Of a DNA stretch of 64,000 bases, positions 17,732-29,836 are shown piece after piece. This DNA is from Caulobacteraceae bacterium (GTDB lineage Bacteria > Pseudomonadota > Alphaproteobacteria > Caulobacterales > Caulobacteraceae): contig JAFBAO010000046.1 of the NCBI GenBank assembly GCA_019247715.1, forward strand, positions 33,885 to 97,884. Direction: 5' to 3'. The notes beneath the pieces are model-generated. The model ran no database searches, was not told where the DNA came from, and saw only the letters and a list, made by a program, of their open reading frames with translations. Both the position numbers and the translations under genes were made by a program. Numbering within the stretch: position 1 is the first letter of the stretch; each line of letters starts with the position of its first letter.

Positions 17732-18616
17732 ATGCAGGTCGAACGATTTGCGCCCGCCAAGGTGAACCTGTTCCTGCACGTGGGTCCGCCGGGCGCCGAC
17801 GGCTATCACCCGCTCTGCAGCCTGGTGACCTTCGCGGACGTCGGGGACGTGGTCGGGTTGAGCCAGGGCGAGAGCGGCTTCGCCATCGAGGGCCCCTTCG
17901 CCGCCGAGCTTTCGCCCTCGCCCGACAATCTGGTGGCGCGAGCCCGCGATCGGTTGCTGGCGCTCTATCCCGGAACGCCGCCGAAGATCCGGCTCACGCT
18001 GGACAAGCGCCTGCCCATCGCAGCCGGCCTCGGCGGCGGCTCCTCCGACGCTGCCGCGGCCCTGGCGCTCCTCGCCCAGGTTCTCGACTGGCCGGGACCC
18101 GGCGAGCCGGACGTGCTGGCGACGCTGGCCTCGGCCCTCGGCGCCGACGTTCCCATGTGCCTGGGAGCGGCGCCGCGGCTGGCCGAGGGGCGTGGCGAGG
18201 TGCTGAGTCCCCCGCCCACCTTCCCGGATCTGGAGGCGGTGCTGGTCAATCCGGGCCTCGCCTCGCCCACCGGCCGGGTCTACGCGGCCTACGACGCCAT
18301 GGGCGCGCCGGGCGGAGCCGAGCGGCCGGCCTGGCCCGAAGCGATGGAGACCCCCGCGCAAGTCGCCGCCTTTCTGGCGCGCTGCCGCAACGATCTGGAG
18401 GCCCCGGCGATCCGGCTCGAGCCGCAGATCGGCGAGACTCTGGCGCTCCTGCGCGCCCGGCGCGAAGCCCTCATCGCCCGGATGTCGGGGTCGGGCGCGA
18501 CCTGCTTCGTCATCTGCGCCGACGAGGACGCGCGCGACGGGCTGGCGCGCGAGCTGGCGCAAGCCCATCCCGGCTGGTGGGTCCGCGCCTGCCGCCTCAG
18601 CGGCTTTCGCGCCTGA
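17732..18616 (+). CDS. ispE: 4-diphosphocytidyl-2-C-methyl-D-erythritol kinase IspE
   Basis: 294 residues. Phosphorylates CDP-ME in the non-mevalonate isoprenoid pathway using ATP. GHMP-kinase features are all visible: the N-terminal FAPAKVNLFLHV with the substrate Lys, the glycine-rich ATP loop LPIAAGLGGGSSDAAA near residues 90-105, and the C-terminal motif MSGSGATCFVI. Start is the ATG at 17732, 8 bases after the TPR gene stop. Confidence 0.95.
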   Translation: MQVERFAPAKVNLFLHVGPPGADGYHPLCSLVTFADVGDVVGLSQGESGFAIEGPFAAELSPSPDNLVARARDRLLALYPGTPPKIRLTLDKRLPIAAGLGGGSSDAAAALALLAQVLDWPGPGEPDVLATLASALGADVPMCLGAAPRLAEGRGEVLSPPPTFPDLEAVLVNPGLASPTGRVYAAYDAMGAPGGAERPAWPEAMETPAQVAAFLARCRNDLEAPAIRLEPQIGETLALLRARREALIARMSGSGATCFVICADEDARDGLARELAQAHPGWWVRACRLSGFRA

Positions 18617-18640
18617 TCGGCTCCCCGCAAGTCGGGCGCT

Positions 18641-19000
18641 TCAGCGCAGCGGATGCAGCCACCATCCGCTGAGCAGGCAGGCGAGGCTGGTCAGGCCGAC
18701 GCCGAGCACCGCGAAGAAGCCGAAGCCGGCGGCGGCGATGAGCGGGAAGTCCTTGCGCCGCGCGGTGTCGGGGCCGAGCAGCACCGTGCGACTCAGCCAG
18801 AACCCGAGCGTGGCGGCCGCGAGGCCTCCGGCCGCCACGGCCCAGTAGGGCGCGCGCAGGACGCCGCAGGCGGCGCCCCAGGCGACCGCGGCGGCGATGG
18901 CGTAAAGGACTTGCAGGCCTTTGGGGAGGGTCAGGGGAAATCCGTCCGATGAGGCGCAGGGGCAGGGGGTCGGTCTCCCTGATCGCCTGTTGGGTTTCAA
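18641..19000 (-). CDS. Small membrane protein of unknown function
   Basis: Up to 119 residues; the first ~20 (Cys/Pro/Arg-rich) may not be translated, and a later start near the LPKGLQVLYAIAA segment is possible. Three hydrophobic segments are visible, roughly residues 30-50, 53-72 and 87-112, separated by a charged loop (GPDTARRKDFPL), so it is a three-helix inner-membrane protein. Convergent with ispE. No family recognised. Confidence 0.6.
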   Translation of the reverse strand: MKPNRRSGRPTPCPCASSDGFPLTLPKGLQVLYAIAAAVAWGAACGVLRAPYWAVAAGGLAAATLGFWLSRTVLLGPDTARRKDFPLIAAAGFGFFAVLGVGLTSLACLLSGWWLHPLR

Positions 19001-19010
19001 GGGCTCGCGA

Positions 19011-19045
19011 CAGAAAAGAAGCGGGACCCCTAGGGGCCCCGCTTC
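19011..19045 (-). terminator. Intrinsic terminator of glnK-amtB
   Basis: Reading on the minus strand, a stem GAAGCGGG/CCCGCTTC with an inner CCCC-TA-GGGG pairing (19018-19045) is followed by TTTTCTGT. It lies 25 bases after the amtB stop and is the clearest intrinsic terminator in this half of the window. Confidence 0.85.
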
Positions 19046-19069
19046 CTACGCTTTCGGCGTGAGCCTGGC

Positions 19070-20542
19070 TCAGCCGCCCTGGATCACCTCGCCGTGCAGG
19101 TTGATGTCCAGGCCCTCCACCTCGACTTCCTCACTGACGCGGATGCCGATGGTGTACTTGAGGATGGCGAGGATGATGAAGGTGCCCACTCCGCAATAGA
19201 CGAACACCGTCGCCACATCGAGGAGCTGCAGCCCCATCTGCTTGAAGTTGCCGTCGAGCAGCCAGCCGTGGCCGAGGGAGTTGATCTTGCTGGAGGCGAA
19301 GACGCCCGTCAGGATCGCACCCAGAGCCCCGCCGATCCCGTGCACGCCCCAGCAGTCGAGGGCGTCGTCGTAGAAGCCCAGCATCTTCTTGAGGTGGACG
19401 GCGGCGAAGTAGCAGACGACGCCCGCGGCGATGCCGATCAGCAGCGCCCCGGTGGGGTTCACGAAGCCGGAGGCCGGCGTGATAGCCACCAGACCGGCGA
19501 CCGCCCCCGAAGCCATGCCGATGACGGTGGGCTTCTTGGCGATGAGCCATTCCATGAACATCCAGGCGAGCGTCGCGGCGGCGGTGGCGATCTGGGTCGC
19601 CGCGGCGGCCATGCCGGCCTGGCCGTCATGGGCCTCCACGGCCGAGCCGGCGTTGAACCCGAACCAGCCGACCCACAGGAGCGAGGCGCCGATCACCGCG
19701 TAGGCGGGGTTGTACGGGGCGAAGTTCTCGGTCCCGAGGCCCTTGCGCTTGCCGAGCATCAGCGCCGTCACCAGCCCGGCGGTGCCGGCGTTCAGGTGCA
19801 CGACGCTGCCGCCGGCGAAGTCGAGGGCGCCGAGCCCGCCGAGGCCGAGCCAGCCCTTGGCGGACCAGACCCAGTGGGCGATCGGGCAGTAGATGAAGAT
19901 CAGCCACAGCCCCATGAACCACAGGAAAGCCGAGTATTTCATGCGGTCGGCGAGTGCGCCCGCGATCAGCGCCGGAGTGATGATCGCGAACGTCATCTGG
20001 AAGAACATGTACACCGTCTCGGGTATCGTCGGCGCGAGAGGGCTGGCTATGTTGATGTCGGCGTTCAGCGGCGCCAGCAGCGCATAGCTGAAGCTCGGCA
20101 TGTAGGGGTCGTTGCCCACGAACGCCATCGAGTAGCCGATCAGCATCCAAAGCACGGTGATGAGCGCCGTGGCCCCGAAGCTCTGAGCGATGGTGGCCAG
20201 CACGTTCTTCTTGCGGACCATGCCGGCGTAGAACAGCGCCAGCCCCGGGATGGTCATCAGCAGGACCAGCACCGAAGAAGTCAGCATCCAGGCGTCGTCA
20301 CCCGAGTTGACGCTGTCCTTGCTGTAGTCGTGAGTCGCGTCGTTGGAGGCCGCCGCCGGAGCCGCCGCTGCGGGGGCGGGCGCAGCCGCGTTGGTCGCCT
20401 CATTGGTCGGCGCCGCGTTGGCGGCCGCCGCCGGCTCCGGCGCGTTGGTGGCGGCGTTCTGGGCGAGCGCCGTCAGCGGCGCGCCCAGGAGCATGGCCGC
20501 TATGGCCAGCCCCGCCAGGCGTTGTATTCCGAGCAGTTTCAT
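19070..20542 (-). CDS. amtB: Ammonium transporter AmtB with extended N-terminus
   Basis: 490 residues from the ATG at 20542. Conducts ammonium across the inner membrane. After a signal peptide (cut near ALAQN, residue 27) there is an unusual ~40-residue Ala/Pro/Asn-rich linker before the first membrane helix (DAWMLTSSVLVLLMTIPGLAL). Conserved Amt features are present: FAGGSVVHLNAG and CWGVHGIGGALGAIL with the pore His pair. It follows glnK by 29 bases, and GlnK normally plugs AmtB when nitrogen is plentiful. An intrinsic terminator follows. Confidence 0.95.
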   Translation of the reverse strand: MKLLGIQRLAGLAIAAMLLGAPLTALAQNAATNAPEPAAAANAAPTNEATNAAAPAPAAAAPAAASNDATHDYSKDSVNSGDDAWMLTSSVLVLLMTIPGLALFYAGMVRKKNVLATIAQSFGATALITVLWMLIGYSMAFVGNDPYMPSFSYALLAPLNADINIASPLAPTIPETVYMFFQMTFAIITPALIAGALADRMKYSAFLWFMGLWLIFIYCPIAHWVWSAKGWLGLGGLGALDFAGGSVVHLNAGTAGLVTALMLGKRKGLGTENFAPYNPAYAVIGASLLWVGWFGFNAGSAVEAHDGQAGMAAAATQIATAAATLAWMFMEWLIAKKPTVIGMASGAVAGLVAITPASGFVNPTGALLIGIAAGVVCYFAAVHLKKMLGFYDDALDCWGVHGIGGALGAILTGVFASSKINSLGHGWLLDGNFKQMGLQLLDVATVFVYCGVGTFIILAILKYTIGIRVSEEVEVEGLDINLHGEVIQGG

Positions 20543-20571
20543 TGAAAGGTACCCCTTGTCCCCGTGATTTC

Positions 20572-21336
<765 letters not shown>

Positions 21337-21999
21337 ATGCACCTGACGCGCCTTATGACCACCGCGGCTGCGGCGGCCTTGCTCGCTTGCCCGGCGCTGG
21401 CCGCCGAGACCGTTTCCGAGCCTGCGCCGGCCCCGCCGCCGGCGGCTGCCCCGGCCGCTCCGGCGGCGGCCCTGCCGAGCATCCCGAAGGTCGCCCCCGG
21501 ACCCGACATCTACGAGACCCTGAAGGCGTCCGGGCAGTTCGCCATCCTGGTTAAGGCGCTCGAGACGACCAACCTGAAGGGGGTGCTGAAGACCTATCCG
21601 AACCTGACCTTCTTCGCCCCCACCGACGCCGCCTTCAACGCCCTGCCGCCGGACGTTCTGGCCAAGCTCACCGGGACCAGCACGGCGGCCGCCAATCAGA
21701 TGCAGCAGATCCTCAAGTACTGCCTCATCAACGCCCAGGTCGATTCCAGCAAGATCAAGGGCGCCAAGGGCCCGGTGACCACGGTGGAGGGCGCCTCGAT
21801 CCAGCTGGACGGCAGCAACCCCGACGACCTGCTGGTCAACAACGCCGACATCATCCAGGCCGACGTGCGCACCGCCAACGGCGGGATCGTCCACGTCATC
21901 GACAAGCTGGTGGTCCCCTCCGACAGCCCCTACTACGCCACCCTGGCGTCGCCCGCGCCCCCGGCCGCCCCGGCGCCGGCCGCCGCCTCCGGCGGCTGA
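21337..21999 (+). CDS. Secreted fasciclin-domain protein
   Basis: 220 residues from the ATG at 21337 (CGAGGGAG upstream). A signal peptide (cut near ALAAE, residue 23) is followed by a Pro/Ala linker and one fasciclin (FAS1) domain: DIYETLKASGQFAILVKAL, then the signature NLTFFAPTDAAFNALP and the second conserved box NGGIVHVIDKLVVP. FAS1 domains mediate adhesion or surface interactions. A Pro/Ala tail closes the protein. Probably monocistronic. Confidence 0.92.
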   Translation: MHLTRLMTTAAAAALLACPALAAETVSEPAPAPPPAAAPAAPAAALPSIPKVAPGPDIYETLKASGQFAILVKALETTNLKGVLKTYPNLTFFAPTDAAFNALPPDVLAKLTGTSTAAANQMQQILKYCLINAQVDSSKIKGAKGPVTTVEGASIQLDGSNPDDLLVNNADIIQADVRTANGGIVHVIDKLVVPSDSPYYATLASPAPPAAPAPAAASGG

Positions 22000-22082
22000 G
22001 GCCCGGAACCGGCAAGCCTAGCCGCGCGTTGGCTTCGGCAGGAAAGGGCCCGATCGCCCTGCCTGCCAGAAGGAACTTCGCC

Positions 22083-22457
22083 ATGCCAGTTCGTTACGGA
22101 CTTGCCGCAGCGGCGGCGGCTTGCCTCGTGGGCGGCCTCGCCTTTGCGGAAACCCCGCCGTCGCCGGACGCCAGCAGCCCTCCCGCCGCCGGCGAGCCCG
22201 CTGCGCCCGCCGACCAGAGCCAACCGCCGGCCGCCCCGGCCGACCAAGGCCAGGCTCCGGCCGCGGCCCCCATGTCCGCCCCGGCCGACCAGTCGACCGC
22301 CCCGGCCGCGACGGGCGCCGAAAGCTCGGCCCAGGTGGCTCAGGCCGGAACCCAGGTGGTTGCGAGCCAGCCGGTTCCCGACACCCCCGACAACCGGGCC
22401 AAGTACGGGGCGCCGCTCTCCCACGCCGGCAAGCACACCAAGCCCGCCGGTAACTGA
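22083..22457 (+). CDS. Small secreted Pro/Ala/Gln-rich protein
   Basis: 124 residues from the ATG at 22083 (AGAAGGAA nine bases upstream). Signal peptide ends near AFAE (residue 22). The remainder is low-complexity, with repeated PADQ units (PAAPADQGQAPAA and similar), and a more ordered C-terminal tail (TPDNRAKYGAPLSHAGKHTK). Probably a disordered periplasmic or surface protein. No family assigned. Confidence 0.72.
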   Translation: MPVRYGLAAAAAACLVGGLAFAETPPSPDASSPPAAGEPAAPADQSQPPAAPADQGQAPAAAPMSAPADQSTAPAATGAESSAQVAQAGTQVVASQPVPDTPDNRAKYGAPLSHAGKHTKPAGN

Positions 22458-22547
22458 GCCGGTCCGTCCGGTCGCTTGAAGGCCTGGTCGGCGGGCCCTA
22501 TAGGTCCGCCGACCTTCCGCGCTGTCGCGCCGAATCCCGGGCCTGAG

Positions 22548-23462
22548 ATGACCGCGTCCCCGCCTCTGTCGTTCCAGGGACTGATCCTGGCGCTGCACGA
22601 CTACTGGAGCCGGCAGGGCTGCGTGATCTTGCAGCCCTACGACGTGGAGGTCGGGGCGGGCACCTTGCATCCGGCGACGGTGCTGCGCTCGCTCGGACCG
22701 AAGCCCTGGCGCGTCGCCTACGTCCAGCCGTCCCGACGGCCGGCGGACGGCCGCTACGGCGAGAACCCGAACCGGCTGCATCAGCACCACCAGTACCAGG
22801 TCATCCTGAAGCCGAACCCGCCGGACATGCAGGCCCTCTACCTGGGCTCGCTGGAGGCGGTGGGCATCGATCCGGCCCTGCACGACATCCGCTTCGTGGA
22901 GGACGACTGGGAGAACCCCACCGTCGGAGCCTGGGGTCTCGGGTGGGAAGTCTGGTGCGACGGCATGGAGGTCACCCAGTACACCTACTTCCAGCAGGTG
23001 GGGGGGCTGGACGTCTTCCCCGTGGCCGGCGAACTCACCTACGGTCTGGAGCGGCTTTCGCTCTACGTTCAGGGCGTCGAGAATGTCTACGACCTCGCCT
23101 ACAACGACCCGCAGAGCCCCGATTTCAAGACCTATGGGGATGTCTTCCTGGAGAACGAGCGCCAGTTCTCGGCCTTCGAGCTGGAGGCGGCGGACGTGGC
23201 GGTGCTCATGCGTCAGTTCGAGGAGATGGAGCGGGAAGTTCCGCGCCTCCTGGCGCGGCGCGGCCGGCAAGGGCAGCCCCTGGTGCTGCCCGCCTACGAC
23301 CACGTGCTGAAGGCCTCGCACCTCTTCAACCTGATGGACGCCCGTGGCGCCATCGCCGTTGCCGAGCGCCAGAGCTACATCGGCCGCATCCGCGATCTTT
23401 GCAAAGCCTGCGCCGAGGCCTGGACCGTCCAGGAAGGCGAGAACGCCCGCGGCGGCGTCTGA
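22548..23462 (+). CDS. glyQ: Glycyl-tRNA synthetase alpha subunit
   Basis: 304 residues from the ATG at 22548. Catalytic subunit of the tetrameric bacterial Gly[20 protein letters not shown] begins the conserved core, followed by [19 protein letters not shown] and [20 protein letters not shown], all strongly diagnostic. Length is normal. The glyS ATG lies 1 base after its stop, so the two subunits are coupled. Confidence 0.97.
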   Translation: MTASPPLSFQGLILALHDYWSRQGCVILQPYDVEVGAGTLHPATVLRSLGPKPWRVAYVQPSRRPADGRYGENPNRLHQHHQYQVILKPNPPDMQALYLGSLEAVGIDPALHDIRFVEDDWENPTVGAWGLGWEVWCDGMEVTQYTYFQQVGGLDVFPVAGELTYGLERLSLYVQGVENVYDLAYNDPQSPDFKTYGDVFLENERQFSAFELEAADVAVLMRQFEEMEREVPRLLARRGRQGQPLVLPAYDHVLKASHLFNLMDARGAIAVAERQSYIGRIRDLCKACAEAWTVQEGENARGGV

Positions 23463-23463
23463 C

Positions 23464-25503
23464 ATGCCCCAACTGCTGCTCGAGCTCTTCTCCGAGGAGA
23501 TCCCGGCGCGGATGCAGGCCGGCGCCGCCCGCGACCTGGAGCGGCTGGCGCGCGAGCGCCTGACCGGCGCCGAGCTCGGCTTCGAGGGCCTGCGGGCCTT
23601 CGCCGGGCCGCGGCGGCTGACGCTGGTGGTCGACGGGCTGCCGAGCGCCCAGGGCGACCGGCGCGAGGAGCGCAAGGGGCCCAGGATCGGCGCCCCCGAG
23701 GCGGCCATGGAAGGCTTCCTGCGTTCGGTGGGGCTGCTGCGCCACCAGCTGGTCGAGCGCGACGGCGCCTATTTCGCTCACCTCCACCGGGCCGGGCGTC
23801 CCACTGCCGAGATCGTCGCCGAGATGGTGGAGGCGATCGTCCGCGGCTTTCCGTGGCCGAAGTCCATGACCTGGGGGGAGGGCAAGCTTCGCTGGGTGCG
23901 GCCCCTGCGCCGGATCCTGTGCGTGTTCGACCGCGAGGTGATCCGCTTCGGGATCGAGGGCCTGGAGGCCTCGGACCTCACCGAGGGGCACCGCTTCATG
24001 GGTCCGCGCCGACCCTTCCGCGCCCGCGACTTCGACGAGTACCGTGAGGGGCTGGCCGGGCATTTCGTGGTCCTGGACCCGCAGGAGCGCAAGGACCGGA
24101 TCCTCGCCGCCGCGCAAGACCTCTGCGACGCCAACGGCCTGGAGTTCGTGGAGGACCAGGGCTTGCTGGACGAGGTGGCGGGTCTCGCCGAGTGGCCGGC
24201 GCCGATCCTGGGTCAGATGGATCCCAAGTTCCTGGAGCTGCCCCCCGAGGTCATCCGCACCTCGATGCGCGTCCACCAGCGCTACTTCGCGGTGCGCTAT
24301 CCGGGCGTGGAGGCGCTGGCCCCGCGGTTCGTGGTGGTGGCCAACATCGAAGCGGCGGACGGCGGCGCCCTGGTGGCGGCGGGCGCCGCCCGGGTGCTGT
24401 CGGCCCGGCTGCAGGACGCCCGGTTCTTCTGGGAAGAGGACCTCAAGGTCCCCCTGGAGAACCGGCTCGAGCGCCTGAAAGGCGTCACCTTCCACGCCAA
24501 GCTGGGAACCATGCACGAGCGCGTGGAGCGGATCGAGGCGCTGGCGCGTGAGCTCGCCCCCCTGGTGGGCGCCGAGCCGGGCCGGGCGGCGCTGGCCGCG
24601 CGGCTCGCCAAGGCCGACCTCGTCAGCGGCATGGTGAGCGAGTTCCCCGAGCTGCAGGGGGTGATGGGCGGCCACTACGCGCGAGCCGAGGGGCTGGGCG
24701 AGGACCTCGCCTCCGCCATCGCCGACCACTATCGGCCGGCGGGACCCAGCGACGCCGTCCCCACCGCCCCGGTGACGGTGGCCGTGGCGCTCGCGGACAA
24801 GCTCGACACGATGGCGGGCTTCTTCGCCATCGGCGAGAAGCCCACCGGCTCGCGCGATCCCTTCGCCCTGCGGCGCGCCGCCTTGGGCCTGATCCGGATC
24901 ATCCTCGCCGGTCAGCTGCGGCTTGCGATGCGCCAGGTGCTGAAGTCCGCCCTCTACGGGCCGGGCGATGCGTCCGCGCTCGTGGTCGAGATCCTGGTCT
25001 TCCTCGCCGACCGGCTGAAGGTCCAGCTTCGGGAAGACGGCAGGCGGCACGACCTGGTGGATGCGGTCTTCGCCCTGGGGGACGACGACCTGGTGCGGAT
25101 CGTGCGGCGGGTGGAGGCCCTGGAAGGATTCCTGGGGACCGAGGACGGGGCGAACCTGCTGGCCGGCCACAAGCGGGCCAGCAACATCCTGAACGCCGAA
25201 GCCAAGAAGGGCGTCCTGCCGTCGGGCGCCGCCGCGCCGATGGCCGAGGCGCCCGCCGAGGAGGCGGCGCTGATCCGGGCCCTGGCCAAGGCCCGGCCCG
25301 AGGTGGAGGCGGCGGCGGCGGGCGAGGACTTCGCCGGCGCCATGCGCGCTCTGGCGGCCTTGCGGGCGCCCGTGGACGCCTTCTTCGATAAGGTGCTGGT
25401 CAATTCACCCGTTCCGGAGGAGCGCGACAACCGGCTGCGGCTTCTCTTGGAAGTCCGCGCCGCGATGGACTTAGTGGCGGATTTCTCGCTGGTTTCAGGG
25501 TAG
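23464..25503 (+). CDS. glyS: Glycyl-tRNA synthetase beta subunit
   Basis: 679 residues from the ATG at 23464. Begins PQLLLELFSEEIPARMQ, the family signature, and contains the HD-like central domain and the C-terminal tRNA anticodon-binding region (FFDKVLVNSPVPEERDNRLR). Works with GlyQ. Its stop overlaps a possible GTG start of ppdK. Confidence 0.97.
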   Translation: MPQLLLELFSEEIPARMQAGAARDLERLARERLTGAELGFEGLRAFAGPRRLTLVVDGLPSAQGDRREERKGPRIGAPEAAMEGFLRSVGLLRHQLVERDGAYFAHLHRAGRPTAEIVAEMVEAIVRGFPWPKSMTWGEGKLRWVRPLRRILCVFDREVIRFGIEGLEASDLTEGHRFMGPRRPFRARDFDEYREGLAGHFVVLDPQERKDRILAAAQDLCDANGLEFVEDQGLLDEVAGLAEWPAPILGQMDPKFLELPPEVIRTSMRVHQRYFAVRYPGVEALAPRFVVVANIEAADGGALVAAGAARVLSARLQDARFFWEEDLKVPLENRLERLKGVTFHAKLGTMHERVERIEALARELAPLVGAEPGRAALAARLAKADLVSGMVSEFPELQGVMGGHYARAEGLGEDLASAIADHYRPAGPSDAVPTAPVTVAVALADKLDTMAGFFAIGEKPTGSRDPFALRRAALGLIRIILAGQLRLAMRQVLKSALYGPGDASALVVEILVFLADRLKVQLREDGRRHDLVDAVFALGDDDLVRIVRRVEALEGFLGTEDGANLLAGHKRASNILNAEAKKGVLPSGAAAPMAEAPAEEAALIRALAKARPEVEAAAAGEDFAGAMRALAALRAPVDAFFDKVLVNSPVPEERDNRLRLLLEVRAAMDLVADFSLVSG

Positions 25504-25511
25504 TGACGAGC

Positions 25512-28205
<2,694 letters not shown>

Positions 28206-28224
28206 GGCCGGCTTCGGGGGGGCC

Positions 28225-28794
28225 ATGACCGATTCGCCACTCGAGGAGCTCGAGCACCACGAGCATGCCGAGCACGCCGCCCATGCGGCCCACGCCGGCG
28301 ACGCCTTGGTCTCTCAGGTCACCTTCACCATCGCGGTGCTGGCGGTGCTGGCCGCGGTGAGCGCCAGCCTGGAGACCACCGAGAGCGACGCGGCCATCTC
28401 GGCCAAGAACGACGCCGTCCTAGCCCAGGACCAGGCCACCGACCAGTGGGGCTTCGCCAACTCCAAGGCCTTGCGCAAGAAGGTCTACGAGCTGGCCGCC
28501 GACCAGGCCGGGCCGAAGGCGGGGGCCTACGTCACGCTCGCCGCCCGCGAGGAGGCCGACCAGCACAAGGCCCAGGCCGACGCCAAGGCGCTCGAAGAAA
28601 AGCGCGACCGGGCCCTGGAGCGCTCGGAGGTCCACGAACGCCGCCACGGCCGGCTCACCATCGCCTCCACCCTGCTGCACATGGCTATCGCCATCGCCAC
28701 CCTGGCGATCATCCTGAGGCGCCGCTGGCCCTGGTTCGCCGCCATCGCCCTCAGCGCCGCTGGCCTCGGCGCGGCGGCCTGGGCGTTTCTCTAG
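28225..28794 (+). CDS. DUF4337 membrane protein
   Basis: 189 residues. A His/Glu/Ala-rich N-terminus (LEHHEHAEHAAHAAHAG) could bind metal. One membrane segment follows (VSQVTFTIAVLAVLAAVSA), then a long helical, probably coiled-coil, cytoplasmic or periplasmic region, and two C-terminal membrane segments. This matches DUF4337. The function is unknown. The TAG stop lies inside the terminal CTAG of an intergenic repeat. Confidence 0.85.
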   Translation: MTDSPLEELEHHEHAEHAAHAAHAGDALVSQVTFTIAVLAVLAAVSASLETTESDAAISAKNDAVLAQDQATDQWGFANSKALRKKVYELAADQAGPKAGAYVTLAAREEADQHKAQADAKALEEKRDRALERSEVHERRHGRLTIASTLLHMAIAIATLAIILRRRWPWFAAIALSAAGLGAAAWAFL

Positions 28795-28908
28795 AGCGCG
28801 TTCCGCAAAAGTGGAACCGCTTTTGCGACGAGAACGCGCTCCAAGTCTTTGAATTCTAGAGCACGATTCAACGATCAGACGATTCCGTCTGATCGCATCG
28901 TGCTCTAG
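28791..28908 (+). repeat. Intergenic palindromic repeat, family X, copy 1 (two nested hairpins)
   Basis: 118 bases bounded by CTAG. First hairpin: GAGCGCGTTC (28794-28803) pairs with 28832-28841, and CGCAAAAG (28804-28811) pairs with CTTTTGCG (28820-28827). Second hairpin: TAGAGCACGAT (28857-28867) pairs with 28897-28907, and CGATCAGACG (28872-28881) pairs with 28886-28895. GATTC (CcrM) sites lie at 28865-28869 and 28881-28885. The reverse complement is collinear with 49194-49309. Confidence 0.85.
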
Positions 28909-28970
28909 CGTCCCGGGTCCGAAGGTCGCCAGCGCCCCGTCATCGAGCGAACCTCCAATTCACCACGCTT
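28905..28970 (+). repeat. Intergenic palindromic repeat, family Y, copy 2 (diverged)
   Basis: Matches 49306-49375 at both ends (CTAG-GTCC-GGGTCCGAA and CGAGCGAAC followed by AATTCACCAC) but differs in the central ~12 bases. It ends at the stop codon of the convergent ECF41 gene. Confidence 0.65.
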
Positions 28971-29836
28971 CAGGCGCTCCGCTCGGCCGCGCGCAGCTTA
29001 TCCGGATTGATCACGACATAGACCGCCGCCAGGCGCCCGTTTCCGTCCGGCTGGAAGGCGAGGCTCGAGAGACCGTCGGCGGTCCGGATGATGGCGCCCA
29101 GATAGCCGTTGATCCTGGCGAGGCGCACGTCCCCCTCCACAGGCCAGCTTCCGCGCCAGAAGAGGCCGCCGATCAGGGCCATGACGTCCTCGCGCCCGAC
29201 GAGCGGGCGCAGCGCCGCCTTCCGCTTGCCGCCGCCGTCGGAGATCATCACCGCGTCCTCGGCCAGCAACGCCTTCAGCCCGTCGAGATCGCCGGTCCGG
29301 GCCGCGCTCATGAACGCGATCGCCAACCGCGTCGCCTCCTCCTGCGGCGCGTTGAAGCGCGGCCGGGCCTTCTCGACATGGGCGCGGGCGCGCGCCGCCA
29401 GCTGCCGGCAGGCGGCCTCGCTGCGGCCAAGGGTCTCGGCGATGGAGGCGTAGTCGGCGTCAAAGACGTCGTGCAGCAGGAAGACGGCCCGCTCCAGCGG
29501 CGAGAGCCGCTCCAGGGCCAGCAGGAAGGCCACCGAGACTTCCTCGGCGCGCTCCAGCGGATCCTCGGCCAGGTCCTCGATGAGAGGCTCCGGAAGCCAG
29601 GGACCGCGGTAGGCGGCCCGCCGGGCCTTCTCGCTGCGCAGCCGGTCCAGGCAAAGACGCGTGGCCACCCGGGTGAGCCAGGCCGCCGGATCGGCGATGG
29701 AGGCCTGGTCGGCGCCCTGCCAGCGGATCCAGGCGTCCTGGGCGACGTCCTCGGCCTCGCCGACCTGGCCCAGCATCCGGTAGGCGAGCCGGACCAGCCG
29801 CGGCCGCTCGGTCTGGAACGGATCGCCGCCGGTCAT
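28970..29836 (-). CDS. ECF41-type RNA polymerase sigma factor
   Basis: 288 residues. Sigma domains 2 and 4 occupy residues ~10-165 (LVRLAYRMLGQVGEAEDVAQ and RLSPLERAVFLLHDVFDADY). The rest is a SnoaL-like C-terminal domain ending in VVINPDKL, the NPDKL motif that marks ECF41. In this group the C-terminal domain replaces a separate anti-sigma. The ATG overlaps the stop of the carboxymuconolactone decarboxylase-like gene (ATGA), which is the classical ECF41 partner, and the operon has a matching promoter at 30810-30836. Confidence 0.95.
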   Translation of the reverse strand: MTGGDPFQTERPRLVRLAYRMLGQVGEAEDVAQDAWIRWQGADQASIADPAAWLTRVATRLCLDRLRSEKARRAAYRGPWLPEPLIEDLAEDPLERAEEVSVAFLLALERLSPLERAVFLLHDVFDADYASIAETLGRSEAACRQLAARARAHVEKARPRFNAPQEEATRLAIAFMSAARTGDLDGLKALLAEDAVMISDGGGKRKAALRPLVGREDVMALIGGLFWRGSWPVEGDVRLARINGYLGAIIRTADGLSSLAFQPDGNGRLAAVYVVINPDKLRAAERSA

